A stretch of DNA of 42,103 bases from an uncultured Eubacteriales bacterium. Its GTDB lineage: Bacteria; Bacillota; Clostridia; Oscillospirales; Acutalibacteraceae. A program made the translations under genes and the position numbers. Where the stretch lies: assembly GCA_948527295.1 (NCBI GenBank), contig CAOSWK010000007.1, positions 1 through 42,103 on the forward strand, written 5' to 3'. The notes beneath the pieces are model-generated. The model did not search any database, was not told the DNA's origin, and saw only the letters and a program-made list of their open reading frames with translations. Shown here piece after piece: positions 1-6,943 of the stretch. Every line of letters begins with the position of its first letter. The stretch's first letter is position 1.

Positions 1-120
1 AAAGGACTGAGTCCTTTGCAATACAGGCTCCAATCCTTATCAGTTGCATAACCATAAATTTTTGTCTAACTTTTTGGAAGCAGATCAATACCGCGCGGTT
101 TTTTGTAATATCAACAAAAA

Positions 121-273
121 CTATTGAATAGAACAGTCTAAGTAATGGTCCAAATCCTCGTCGTCTTTTCGCTTTTTCTCAAAATAAACAATAGCAGTAG
201 CCACGGCGGCTGCAATAGTCGCAGCGATGGCCACAATCGCAATAATCCACCCCATTTTATCGTTACGTCTCAT
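121..273 (-). CDS. Small single-pass membrane protein (50 aa)
   Basis: Read on the minus strand from ATG at 273, this gives 50 residues ending in TAG at 121. The start MRRNDKMGW is followed by a strongly hydrophobic Ile/Ala/Val segment (about residues 9-30), then a charged KKRKDDED stretch and a short acidic tail ending DCSIQ. A purine-rich GGGGGTG lies just upstream of the start. The layout fits a small one-helix membrane protein with a short cytosolic tail. I do not recognise the family. It is probably its own unit downstream of rpsT, beyond the rpsT terminator. Confidence 0.55.
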   Translation of the reverse strand: MRRNDKMGWIIAIVAIAATIAAAVATAIVYFEKKRKDDEDLDHYLDCSIQ

Positions 274-344
274 AAGGCGCACCCCCATAGTTTAATAAAC
301 ACATGATACTCAAAAACCTTGCAAAAGTCAAGCGTACACACATA

Positions 345-373
345 AACAAAAAAGCAGAACAGAGACGTTCTGC
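345..373 (-). terminator. Rho-independent terminator of rpsT
   Basis: On the minus strand, GCAGAAC and GTTCTGC form a perfect 7-bp stem with a 6-nt loop, followed directly by TTTTTT. It lies 28 bases past the rpsT stop codon. Confidence 0.85.
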
Positions 374-400
374 AGTGGGCGAGATAAAAATAGAAAGACA

Positions 401-664
401 CTAAGCGGAAGCTGAATTCAATTTGCGAGCGAGTGCAGATTTTTTTCTAGAAGCGGTGTTCTTATGAAGAATCCCCTTAGCAACGGCTTTATCGATCTTT
501 TTGACAGCCAGACGAACGCACTCAGTTTTATCAGCAGAATCAGCGCCGATAGCAAGAGAAGCCTTTTTAACAGCCGTCTTCAAAGAAGAATTATAAGCCT
601 TATTTCTAGCGGTTTTAGTAGCAATCACCTTAACGCGCTTTTTAGCAGATTTAATATTCGGCAT
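401..664 (-). CDS. rpsT: 30S ribosomal protein S20
   Basis: The 87-residue basic protein starts MPNIKSAKKRVKV, the standard S20 opening, and runs through NTASRKKSALARKLN at the C-terminus. S20 binds 16S rRNA early in assembly of the small subunit body. Length matches the family (about 85-90 aa). The start is supported by a GGGAGGG element a little upstream. It is a single-gene unit, with its own sigma-A promoter at 720-748 and a terminator at 345-373. It is divergent from gpr, and in many Clostridia rpsT and gpr are also neighbours. Confidence 0.97.
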   Translation of the reverse strand: MPNIKSAKKRVKVIATKTARNKAYNSSLKTAVKKASLAIGADSADKTECVRLAVKKIDKAVAKGILHKNTASRKKSALARKLNSASA

Positions 665-719
665 TTTACGAAATACCCTCCCTTCACGATTAAAATTAGT
701 AAATCAACAACTACAAATA

Positions 720-748
720 ATGATAACACGTTTGGCACAAAAAATCAA
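720..748 (-). promoter_or_regulatory. Sigma-A promoter of rpsT
   Basis: Minus strand: TTGATT (743-748), 17-bp spacer, TATCAT (720-725). It points at rpsT, leaving a leader of about 50 nt. Confidence 0.65.
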
Positions 749-795
749 GCATTTTTTTAATTTTGCACGAGGGCTGGAAAAAGGCGCGGCAGGAC

Positions 796-826
796 GGAAT
801 ACTACTACGAATTTGCGCCAATAATA
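796..826 (+). promoter_or_regulatory. Candidate forespore (sigma-F/G-like) promoter of gpr
   Basis: GGAATA (796-801), a 17-bp spacer and CAATAATA (819-826) resemble the sigma-G pattern of GAATA-like -35 and CATANTA-like -10. gpr is a classical forespore gene, so the context agrees. The match is partial, and no sigma-A promoter of similar quality was seen here. Confidence 0.4.
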
Positions 827-864
827 TAACAAAAAAGGCAGAGATTGCAAAAAAGTGAGGCAAA

Positions 865-1761
865 ATGAGGATGCAACTAAGAACCGACCTGGCAATGGAA
901 GCCGTGAGGAGCCTAAAAAGCCAAATTGAAGGGGTGCGGCAAGTCAAAAAGGCAGAAGGGGCGCTAAAAATAACGCAGGTGACGATTGAAAGTGAGTCTG
1001 CAGCGCGAAGGATAGGCAAGTTAATGGGAGAGTACATCACGATAGAGCTGCCGACTTTTACGGACAATTGCGACAACGCCGAGGAAAAATCGGAAACAAT
1101 AGCGGGCCAAATAAAAAGCTTATTGCCGCAAAAAGGGCTTATTTTTGTGGTCGGGTTGGGAAACGAGGCGATAACTCCGGACGCATTGGGCCCTAAAACG
1201 ATAAAGTCAATACTGGCTACACGGCACATCTCCGGAGAGATCGCGCGGTCTGCAGGGCTAGATTCGTTGCGGCCGGTGGCGGCGATGGCTCCCGGAGTTT
1301 TGGGACAGACCGGCATAGAGGTGAGCGAGGTTATTTTGAGCATCATAAAAAGGATAACCCCGGCGGCGCTGATTGTGATAGATGCGCTTGCTTCTGCAGA
1401 GACCAGCCGGCTGGGAACTACCATCCAGATCTGCAATACCGGGATTTCTCCCGGTGCTGGAGTGGGCAACGCGCGGCCGGGATTGAACAAAGAGACAATG
1501 GGTATACCTGTAATCGGCGTGGGAGTGCCGACTGTTGTGGATGCGCAGACTTTGGCGAGGGACTTATTTGCAGGGGAGGTTAACGATGCAAAACATCTGG
1601 ACGAAATAAGCAACAAGACGATGCCGCGCGGGGAGAGGATGATTGTGACGCCAAGGGAGATCGACTTGCTGATTGAACGATCGTCAAAACTGCTGGCCAT
1701 GTCGATAAACACGGCGCTGCAACCGGACTTTTCGGCCAAAGAGATAATGGCGCTATTGTAG
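865..1761 (+). CDS. gpr: Germination protease (spore protease GPR)
   Basis: This 298-residue protein belongs to the GPR family (MEROPS A25). It degrades small acid-soluble spore proteins during germination and is made in the forespore as an inactive zymogen. The N-terminus RTDLAMEA and the core VGLGNEAITPDALGP with TRHI nearby are family hallmarks. The later GVPTVVDAQTL segment and the MIVTPREID stretch near the end also fit. The ATG at 865 follows a GTGAGG ribosome site. The propeptide appears short: the family's TDLA segment begins at about residue 7. It is directly upstream of spoIIP, the usual arrangement in Firmicutes. Confidence 0.96.
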   Translation: MRMQLRTDLAMEAVRSLKSQIEGVRQVKKAEGALKITQVTIESESAARRIGKLMGEYITIELPTFTDNCDNAEEKSETIAGQIKSLLPQKGLIFVVGLGNEAITPDALGPKTIKSILATRHISGEIARSAGLDSLRPVAAMAPGVLGQTGIEVSEVILSIIKRITPAALIVIDALASAETSRLGTTIQICNTGISPGAGVGNARPGLNKETMGIPVIGVGVPTVVDAQTLARDLFAGEVNDAKHLDEISNKTMPRGERMIVTPREIDLLIERSSKLLAMSINTALQPDFSAKEIMALL

Positions 1762-1850
1762 TGAATGGCTTGCGGTTGGGGAATAAATCTTGGTTGGCTC
1801 GCATAATTTTACCAAAGACAGAATTTTTAAGGACGGTTGGAGGTAAAAGG

Positions 1851-2999
1851 ATGTTGATTGACGCGCGAAAAGTGAAAAAAATGATCCTTTATTTTTTGTC
1901 AACCAGCTCGGCGTTGGTGTGCTGCCTGTGCCTGACGCTTAAAGTTTTTGAACTGTCCTGCAACAACCTTGCTCTTCTGGAGCTGTTTTCGATGAGCTTC
2001 ATTATGTCCGAGGGCGACCTTCGCAGCAACGAAGCCAAGATCAACGTGTCTGATTATGACGCGCAAAAGATAATAAATCTAGACATCCACAAGCCCGATG
2101 TTATGGCGAATACGCTGGCCTCCGAGGGAAACAATAACAGTGCGGATGAGGGTTCGAGCAAAGACCACGATTATCCGGATATCAAAGACTTCTCGATTCC
2201 TCACAACGACGGCGAGAATACGTTCAAGATTATCGAGAGCCACTTTGGCGACAGCGGCATAAAGTATGAGAATTTTTACGTGAACAATAAATCCGGAATG
2301 GACCTTAACATCGCGGAGGAGCTGGGAAAGAGGCCCGATGTGAACATAAAAAAGGACGGCACACCGCAGGTTTTGGTTTATCACACGCACACTTGCGAGG
2401 CCTTCATGGATAAAGACCAGGGGTTCTACTACGAGAGCTTTTACCCCCGGACCGAAGACAAGCGATACAGTGTTGTTAGGGTTGGTGATGCGATCTGTGA
2501 GAGCTTGAAAAAGGCCGGCATAGGTTGCATTCACGACACGACTTGCCACGATTCACCGAGCTTTAGCGGTTCTTATAGGCGCAGCGCGGAAACTATTGAC
2601 AGAAACCTCGCAGAGCACCCCTCCATTCAGGTGACGATAGATATTCACCGTGACACAATCGGCAACAACGAGCGCGGCAAGATAAAGCCTACCTTTAAGG
2701 TGAACGGAAAAAAGGCGGCTCAAATTATGATTATGGCTGGCTGCGACCTGGACGGAAGTATGAACTTCCCCGATTGGGAGTATAATCTGCGGTTTGCGCT
2801 AAGACTCCAGAAGGCGTCGGAGAAATTGTACCCCGGCATGACGCGGTCGATGTTCTTTGGCCCCGTAAAGTATAACATGAACAAAACGCACGCGTCGCTG
2901 CTAATCGAGGTGGGGACGGATGTCAACACCCTAAACGAAGCGGTATACACCGGCACACTGCTGGGCCACGCGCTCGCAAAGACGTTTGAGGGGCTATAA
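1851..2999 (+). CDS. spoIIP: Stage II sporulation protein P (peptidoglycan hydrolase of engulfment)
   Basis: SpoIIP is an amidase/endopeptidase that, with SpoIID and SpoIIM, thins septal peptidoglycan and drives engulfment. The 382-residue protein has an N-terminal membrane anchor (about residues 10-35) and a variable linker. The catalytic domain carries VYHTHTCEAF (about residue 174), where the common form is HTHTSEAY, plus DIHRDT and the C-terminal IEVGTDVNTLNEA. The frame is open further upstream, but ATG 1851 is chosen because GGAGGTAAAAGG precedes it and the anchor follows at once. It forms an operon with gpr. Confidence 0.95.
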   Translation: MLIDARKVKKMILYFLSTSSALVCCLCLTLKVFELSCNNLALLELFSMSFIMSEGDLRSNEAKINVSDYDAQKIINLDIHKPDVMANTLASEGNNNSADEGSSKDHDYPDIKDFSIPHNDGENTFKIIESHFGDSGIKYENFYVNNKSGMDLNIAEELGKRPDVNIKKDGTPQVLVYHTHTCEAFMDKDQGFYYESFYPRTEDKRYSVVRVGDAICESLKKAGIGCIHDTTCHDSPSFSGSYRRSAETIDRNLAEHPSIQVTIDIHRDTIGNNERGKIKPTFKVNGKKAAQIMIMAGCDLDGSMNFPDWEYNLRFALRLQKASEKLYPGMTRSMFFGPVKYNMNKTHASLLIEVGTDVNTLNEAVYTGTLLGHALAKTFEGL

Positions 3000-3014
3000 T
3001 AGCCAAAGTAAAGG

Positions 3015-3326
3015 ATGGTCAAAATGCAAAGATGGCGAAATCACGTGAGGACGGTATTCTACAGCATGCTTTCAACATGGCTGACTTTGGCGCTGATTAT
3101 GGGGTTTATCGTGGTAGAGAAAAACACGCGGCGGATAGGTTTTGCCGACAATAATCCCTGGTTTGTTTATAGAGATTCCCCAACCGACGGGCATTACATT
3201 AAGATTCGGTTTATGAATAAGCCTCAAATTATAGATTTTTCCTGCATATACGCCATTACTGACGAGATCTCGCAAAATGTGAGCCAAGCTGTGGAGACAC
3301 TTCAAAATATGGCGAAAAATATATAA
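3015..3326 (+). CDS. Small membrane protein downstream of spoIIP, unknown function
   Basis: 103 residues with a short basic N-terminus (MQRWRNHVRT), one hydrophobic helix at about residues 18-35 and a soluble remainder of about 65 residues. It starts 15 bases after spoIIP stops, so it is very likely cotranscribed with gpr-spoIIP and may be a sporulation membrane protein; that role is inferred from position only. A second ATG at 3024 is possible. I do not recognise a domain. Confidence 0.7.
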   Translation: MVKMQRWRNHVRTVFYSMLSTWLTLALIMGFIVVEKNTRRIGFADNNPWFVYRDSPTDGHYIKIRFMNKPQIIDFSCIYAITDEISQNVSQAVETLQNMAKNI

Positions 3327-3341
3327 AAATAAAATTTTATG

Positions 3342-3369
3342 TTGCGCAAAAGCGTAAATATGCTATAAT
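3342..3369 (+). promoter_or_regulatory. Sigma-A promoter (extended -10) for the Ser-rich exported protein
   Basis: TTGCGC (3342-3347), 16-bp spacer, TATAAT (3364-3369), preceded by TGC as in an extended -10. The transcript would have a leader of about 95 nt that contains an AAGGAGGT at 3411-3418, which is too far from the ATG at 3468 to serve it. Confidence 0.6.
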
Positions 3370-3467
3370 GTTGGTGTGTTTTTGACTTTTTTGCATATTG
3401 TGCCACAAAAAAGGAGGTTTGCGCGAGGTTTTGCGTCCAAATTGCGCATTTTATCGCGGCTTTAAAG

Positions 3468-4274
3468 ATGAAGAATAATTTTAGTAATTTTTTTAAATGT
3501 AAAATTTCCTTAATTCTCATTGCAGCGAGCCTGAGTTGCCTTTGCGCGGGCACTTTTGCAAAAAATTATGTTGTGGTGGGGGTTGACAGCGACTCGGACA
3601 ACTCCCAACCGCGTGTGTACAGCAGCGAGACTTCTAGCACTGGCGTGAATAATCCTAACGTGCGAAGCCACGTGAATTCGTCGACTTCTTCAAGCGGCGA
3701 GAGAGTCGGGGTTTCATCTTATACGAGCAGCACGTCGAGCAATCCGGGTAGCTCGAGCTCCTCTACAGGCAACAATTCTACCTATTTTTCGTCAAGCAGC
3801 GCTAGCTATTCGAGCTCTTCTCAGAATAATTCAAACAGCGCGCCGCAACAGTCGACCCAGAGAGAGCGCCAGACTCAGAATAGCTCTACCCCCGATCAGG
3901 CCGCAAGCGAAGCGGCGGAAAATTCATCTCAAAATGTTGCACAGAACGAGGCAACTTCTGAAGAAAAAAATAAGGACGAATCGGCAGAAGAAAAGCCCAA
4001 GCCGCCAGAAGATTTGCCCGCGGTGGAGGCTGAAGAGGTCGTCTTTCCAGAAGTGGCGACGCCTGTGAGCGCCGAAAAAGAAGCCAAAACCAATTACGTT
4101 GCGGGAATCATCGCTTGGATTTTGATTTTAGCAGGCGTCGCAATGGTAGTTTTCATCATGATAAAAGGCAGGAGCGCCGCCGATGTGCCGATTCAAGGAT
4201 TATCGGGCAACAAAAAGCGCAGGCGAAGGGGAAAACACCTGCTACCGGACGATTATTATAGAGAAAAATTTTGA
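3468..4274 (+). CDS. Ser-rich exported protein with C-terminal membrane anchor
   Basis: 268 residues. The N-terminus has a Lys/Asn-rich stretch and a hydrophobic core (about residues 12-31) typical of a signal peptide. Residues 40-150 are dominated by Ser/Asn/Thr (runs such as SSSSST), and 150-205 are acidic and Pro-rich. Residues 210-232 form one strong transmembrane helix, followed by a basic cytosolic tail (KKRRRRGKH). This is a stalk-like, wall-spanning topology with the C-terminus inside. No LPxTG motif or enzymatic domain is visible. The start is uncertain because no good ribosome site sits close to 3468. It is monocistronic, with its own promoter and terminator. Confidence 0.7.
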   Translation: MKNNFSNFFKCKISLILIAASLSCLCAGTFAKNYVVVGVDSDSDNSQPRVYSSETSSTGVNNPNVRSHVNSSTSSSGERVGVSSYTSSTSSNPGSSSSSTGNNSTYFSSSSASYSSSSQNNSNSAPQQSTQRERQTQNSSTPDQAASEAAENSSQNVAQNEATSEEKNKDESAEEKPKPPEDLPAVEAEEVVFPEVATPVSAEKEAKTNYVAGIIAWILILAGVAMVVFIMIKGRSAADVPIQGLSGNKKRRRRGKHLLPDDYYREKF

Positions 4275-4293
4275 TATTGAGCAAACGACAAAA

Positions 4294-4326
4294 ATGGCGC
4301 GCACACGGGCTGCGTGCCTATTTTTT
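4294..4326. terminator. Bidirectional terminator between the Ser-rich gene and tyrS
   Basis: GGCGCGC (4296-4302) and GCGTGCC (4312-4318) pair with one G-U. The stem is followed on the plus strand by ATTTTTTT and on the minus strand by ATTTTTG. The tyrS stop codon lies inside the stem. Confidence 0.75.
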
Positions 4327-5559
4327 TAGAACGATTTTATGGAAGACTTTTTTGCCCTTTTTTATGATAACAAAACCTTCGGCAAAGTCAGATGGCGCCA
4401 AGGTTTCGCTAATATTTGAGATTTTTTTGTTTTCACCCTGAAGCAAAACAGAAACGCCGCCTTGCTCGATTAACCGCCGCGCTTCGCCGTTTGACGACGC
4501 TAATTTTGATAAGGTCAATAATTCGATTATAGAAATTTGGCCGTCAGAGAAAGCGTCGCCACCAATGCATGTAAACGGCATATCATCGGCATTTTGCGCA
4601 GAAGAAAATATGGATTTGGCGGCATTTTGCGCTTTGGTGGCCTCGTTTTTGCCATGGATTGCGGCTGTGACTTCGAATGCCAAAACTTCTTTTGCGCGGT
4701 TTAACTCTTGGCCCTCGAGTTTAGCTAGCTCGTTAATCTCATCCATTGGCAAAAACGTGAGCATTTTGAGGCATTTTATCACGTCTTTGTCGTCAACATT
4801 GCGCCAATACTGATAAAACTCATATGGCGAAGTTTTGTTAGCGTCCAACCAGAGGGCGCCCTTTTCGGTTTTGCCCATCTTTTTGCCCTCGCTGTTGGTC
4901 AAAAGCGCGATCGTCATGCCGAAAACGTCCTTGTTCTCTTTTTTGCGCACTAACTCCACGCCACCGATAATGTTGCTCCACTGATCATCGCCGCCGAGCT
5001 CCAGCACACAGCCATATTTGCGGTTTAAAACAAGGAAGTCGTAGCTCTGCATCAGCATGTAGTTGAGCTCGAAGAACGAAAGTCCGCGTTCTAGTCGCTG
5101 TTTGTAGCACTCAAAGGAGAGCATACGGTTAACAGAAAAATGCACGCCGACCTCGCGCAGAAAGTCGATGTAATTAAGGTTTGTAAGCCAATCGGCGTTG
5201 TTCACCACGATGGCTTTCCCTTCAGAAAAATCGATTAATTTTGAAGTCTGGCGCTTAAAGCAATCAATGTTGTGTGAAATCATTTCACTTGTTAGCATTT
5301 TGCGCATGTCGGTCTTGCCGCTGGGGTCGCCGATGAGCCCAGTACCGCCGCCAAAAAGCACGATGGGCGTGTGGCCGGCTTTTTGCAGGTGAGAGATGAC
5401 CATAATTGGGATGAAATGGCCAACGTGAAGGCTATCGGCAGTGGGGTCGAAGCCGATGTAAAACGTGATTTTTTGATTATTCAGCAGGTTTTTAATTTTT
5501 TCTTCGTTGGTGGTTTGCGCGATGAAGCCTCGCTCCTGCAAAGTTTTAAAAACGTCCAT
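4318..5559 (-). CDS. tyrS: Tyrosyl-tRNA synthetase
   Basis: Class I aminoacyl-tRNA synthetase that charges tRNA-Tyr. The 413-residue protein starts MDVFKTLQERGF. It carries the HIGH-type motif as HVGH (residues 45-48, in GFDPTADSLHVGH) and the KMSKS loop as KMGKT (about residue 230), as in bacterial TyrRS. A C-terminal S4 RNA-binding domain includes ARRLIEQGGVSV. An in-frame GTG three codons upstream is rejected because GAAAGGG lies 8 bases before ATG 5559. It stands alone with its own promoter and a structured leader (see 5602-5637). Confidence 0.97.
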   Translation of the reverse strand: MDVFKTLQERGFIAQTTNEEKIKNLLNNQKITFYIGFDPTADSLHVGHFIPIMVISHLQKAGHTPIVLFGGGTGLIGDPSGKTDMRKMLTSEMISHNIDCFKRQTSKLIDFSEGKAIVVNNADWLTNLNYIDFLREVGVHFSVNRMLSFECYKQRLERGLSFFELNYMLMQSYDFLVLNRKYGCVLELGGDDQWSNIIGGVELVRKKENKDVFGMTIALLTNSEGKKMGKTEKGALWLDANKTSPYEFYQYWRNVDDKDVIKCLKMLTFLPMDEINELAKLEGQELNRAKEVLAFEVTAAIHGKNEATKAQNAAKSIFSSAQNADDMPFTCIGGDAFSDGQISIIELLTLSKLASSNGEARRLIEQGGVSVLLQGENKKISNISETLAPSDFAEGFVIIKKGKKVFHKIVLKK

Positions 5560-5601
5560 TAAAAACACCCTTTCAAAACTGCCGCACTGACGCGGATTTA
5601 G

Positions 5602-5637
5602 TAAGAAAAGTCCCGCTGCACCCAGAACAGAGGGACT
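5602..5637 (-). terminator. Terminator-like hairpin in the tyrS 5' leader (possible attenuator)
   Basis: On the minus strand, AGTCCC-CTG pairs with CAG-GGGACT (one internal mismatch) and is followed by TTTTCTT. The hairpin sits between the tyrS promoter (5666-5694) and its start codon, so it would stop the tyrS transcript itself. The leader is only about 100 nt and I see no convincing T-box specifier region or AGGGTGGNACCGCG box, so the signal sensed is unknown. Confidence 0.5.
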
Positions 5638-5665
5638 ATTTAATTTTCAAACTTTAAATATAAAT

Positions 5666-5694
5666 ATTTTAACAAAGAAACGCAGGCCTGTCAA
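5666..5694 (-). promoter_or_regulatory. Sigma-A promoter of tyrS
   Basis: Minus strand: TTGACA (5689-5694), exact 17-bp spacer, TAAAAT (5666-5671). The transcript starts near 5659 and runs through the leader hairpin. Confidence 0.8.
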
Positions 5695-5736
5695 ACCCCG
5701 ACGGGTGCGGCTGGCGCTTAAATTTTAAATTGGGCG

Positions 5737-5765
5737 TTGACAAATTTTTGAGAATGTGGTAACAT
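5737..5765 (+). promoter_or_regulatory. Sigma-A promoter of the rplU-prp-rpmA operon
   Basis: TTGACA (5737-5742), 17-bp spacer, TAACAT (5760-5765), followed by a roughly 100-nt leader before rplU. Confidence 0.75.
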
Positions 5766-5771
5766 TAAAAA

Positions 5772-5874
5772 GCCGCATATTGTGGGTTTTGTTCAAAATA
5801 ATCTGAGGCGCGGCGGTTGCGCTAAGGATTTACCTACTAGTAGCGAGACTTTTGAAAAAGGCTGGTGCCAAAAT
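5772..5874 (+). ncRNA. Candidate ribosomal L21 leader (autoregulatory 5' UTR)
   Basis: The ~100-nt untranslated stretch between the promoter and rplU contains several GC-rich complementary patches (for example GGCGCGGCGGTTGCGC). Firmicutes commonly carry an L21 leader RNA at this place, thought to bind L21. The call rests on position and length; I could not fold it or match a covariance model. Confidence 0.3.
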
Positions 5875-6180
5875 ATGTTTGCAATTATCGAATCTGGCGG
5901 TAAGCAATACAAAGTGCAGCAGGGCGATGTTGTGTTTGTTGAGAAGCTTGCAGCGGATGAGGGGGCAAGTGTAGAGTTTAAAACCATTGCTATTTTGGAC
6001 AATGGCAAGGTTGCTACCGGGAACCCTGTGGATTCTGCCAAGGTGGTTGGAACGGTTTTGAAAAACGGTAAAGGCAAGAAGATTACTGTGTTTACCTATA
6101 AACCGAAAAAGAGCGAAAAGCGAAAGCTCGGCCATAGGCAGCCATATACTAAGGTGCAAATTGAATCGATTAATGCTTAA
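5875..6180 (+). CDS. rplU: 50S ribosomal protein L21
   Basis: 101 residues starting MFAIIESGGKQYKVQ, the canonical L21 opening, and ending with the basic segment GKKITVFTYKPKKS then KRKLGHRQPYTKV. L21 binds 23S rRNA domain VI with L20. The frame stays open 31 codons upstream, but only ATG 5875 gives family length. First gene of the rplU-prp-rpmA operon. The next gene's first ATG immediately follows its stop. Confidence 0.97.
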   Translation: MFAIIESGGKQYKVQQGDVVFVEKLAADEGASVEFKTIAILDNGKVATGNPVDSAKVVGTVLKNGKGKKITVFTYKPKKSEKRKLGHRQPYTKVQIESINA

Positions 6181-6531
6181 ATGTTAGCGATTTTAGTTTT
6201 AGATTATATGATAAATATAGATTTTTTTGTTTTGAAAAGCGGGCTGCTTTTGGGCTTTGACATTTATGGCCACGCCGAATATGATGCGCGCGGGAAGGAT
6301 ATAGTTTGTGCGGCTGTTTCTTCGGCTGCTTTTATGGTGGCTAACACTATATCTGAGGTTATTAAGATTCCGGCGGATGTTAAGGTTTACGATTGTGGCG
6401 AGATGCGTTTGAAGATTAATGAGAAAGACGCTGCTTTGTGTAGCGACGTTTTGTTGGGACTTAAGCTTCATATGGTCAATTTGGAGGAGCAGTATCCTAA
6501 AAATATTAGTGTGAATTACGTGGAGGTGTAG
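6181..6531 (+). CDS. prp: Ribosomal-processing cysteine protease Prp
   Basis: Prp (YsxB, formerly DUF464) removes the N-terminal extension of L27 in Firmicutes and is essential where that extension exists. The 116-residue form contains GFDIYGHAEYD with the catalytic His, and DIVCAAVSSAAF with the catalytic Cys, at the spacing seen in Prp. The start is ambiguous. ATG 6181 abuts the rplU stop and has no ribosome site, and ATG 6208 gives a more typical N-terminus (MINIDFF). It sits between rplU and rpmA, the conserved position, and its substrate is encoded next door. Confidence 0.93.
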   Translation: MLAILVLDYMINIDFFVLKSGLLLGFDIYGHAEYDARGKDIVCAAVSSAAFMVANTISEVIKIPADVKVYDCGEMRLKINEKDAALCSDVLLGLKLHMVNLEEQYPKNISVNYVEV

Positions 6532-6535
6532 CTTT

Positions 6536-6817
6536 ATGCTTAGAATAAATATTCAGCTGTTTGCGCATAAAAAAGGTATGGGCTCGACTAAAAACGGTCG
6601 GGACTCGGAATCGAAACGTCTGGGCGTTAAACGTGCGGATGGTCAGGTTGTGCGTGCGGGGAACATCCTCGTTAAACAGAGGGGAACTCATGTGCACGCA
6701 GGCGAAAACGTTGGCCGGGGTTCTGATGATACACTTTTTGCACTCATTGATGGAAAAGTAAAGTTTGAGCGGTTTGGGCGCAACAGAAAGCGTGTTTGTG
6801 TTTATGCTGCCGAGTAA
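6536..6817 (+). CDS. rpmA: 50S ribosomal protein L27 with Prp-cleavable N-terminus
   Basis: 93 residues. The N-terminus MLRINIQLFAHKKG matches the Firmicutes extension (compare LNLQFFASKKG) that Prp cuts near the F-A bond so that the mature tail reaches the peptidyl transferase centre. The conserved GSTKNGRDSESKRLG and RGTHVHAGENVGRG follow. GGAGGTG upstream supports ATG 6536. Last gene of the operon, closed by the terminator at 6859-6898. Confidence 0.97.
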   Translation: MLRINIQLFAHKKGMGSTKNGRDSESKRLGVKRADGQVVRAGNILVKQRGTHVHAGENVGRGSDDTLFALIDGKVKFERFGRNRKRVCVYAAE

Positions 6818-6858
6818 ATTTGCTTTATTACTGGTTTTATAAGATGAGTAAAATTTGT

Positions 6859-6898
6859 AAAGAACCTTTTGGGCCGACTGTGCCGGGGGTTCTTTTTT
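6859..6898 (+). terminator. Terminator after rpmA
   Basis: AAAGAACC (6859-6866) pairs with GGTTCTTT (from 6888) and the stem runs into TTTTTT. Confidence 0.85.
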
Positions 6899-6943
6899 GT
6901 GTTTGTTTTTTGGTTTGAAGTATTATGAGAAATAGGTGACATT

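Noticed and set aside
91..107. Terminator at the left edge (ACCGCGCGGT followed by T run)
   Set aside because: The stem is only 4 bp and no gene upstream is visible in the window to relate it to.
711..1739. Long open frame on the minus strand opposite gpr
   Set aside because: It is fully antisense to a clearly conserved gpr, has no ribosome site and no recognisable domain.
5560..5660. T-box riboswitch for tyrS
   Set aside because: Only a short leader exists and the conserved T-box sequence and a specifier loop could not be found; the hairpin alone was kept as a possible attenuator.
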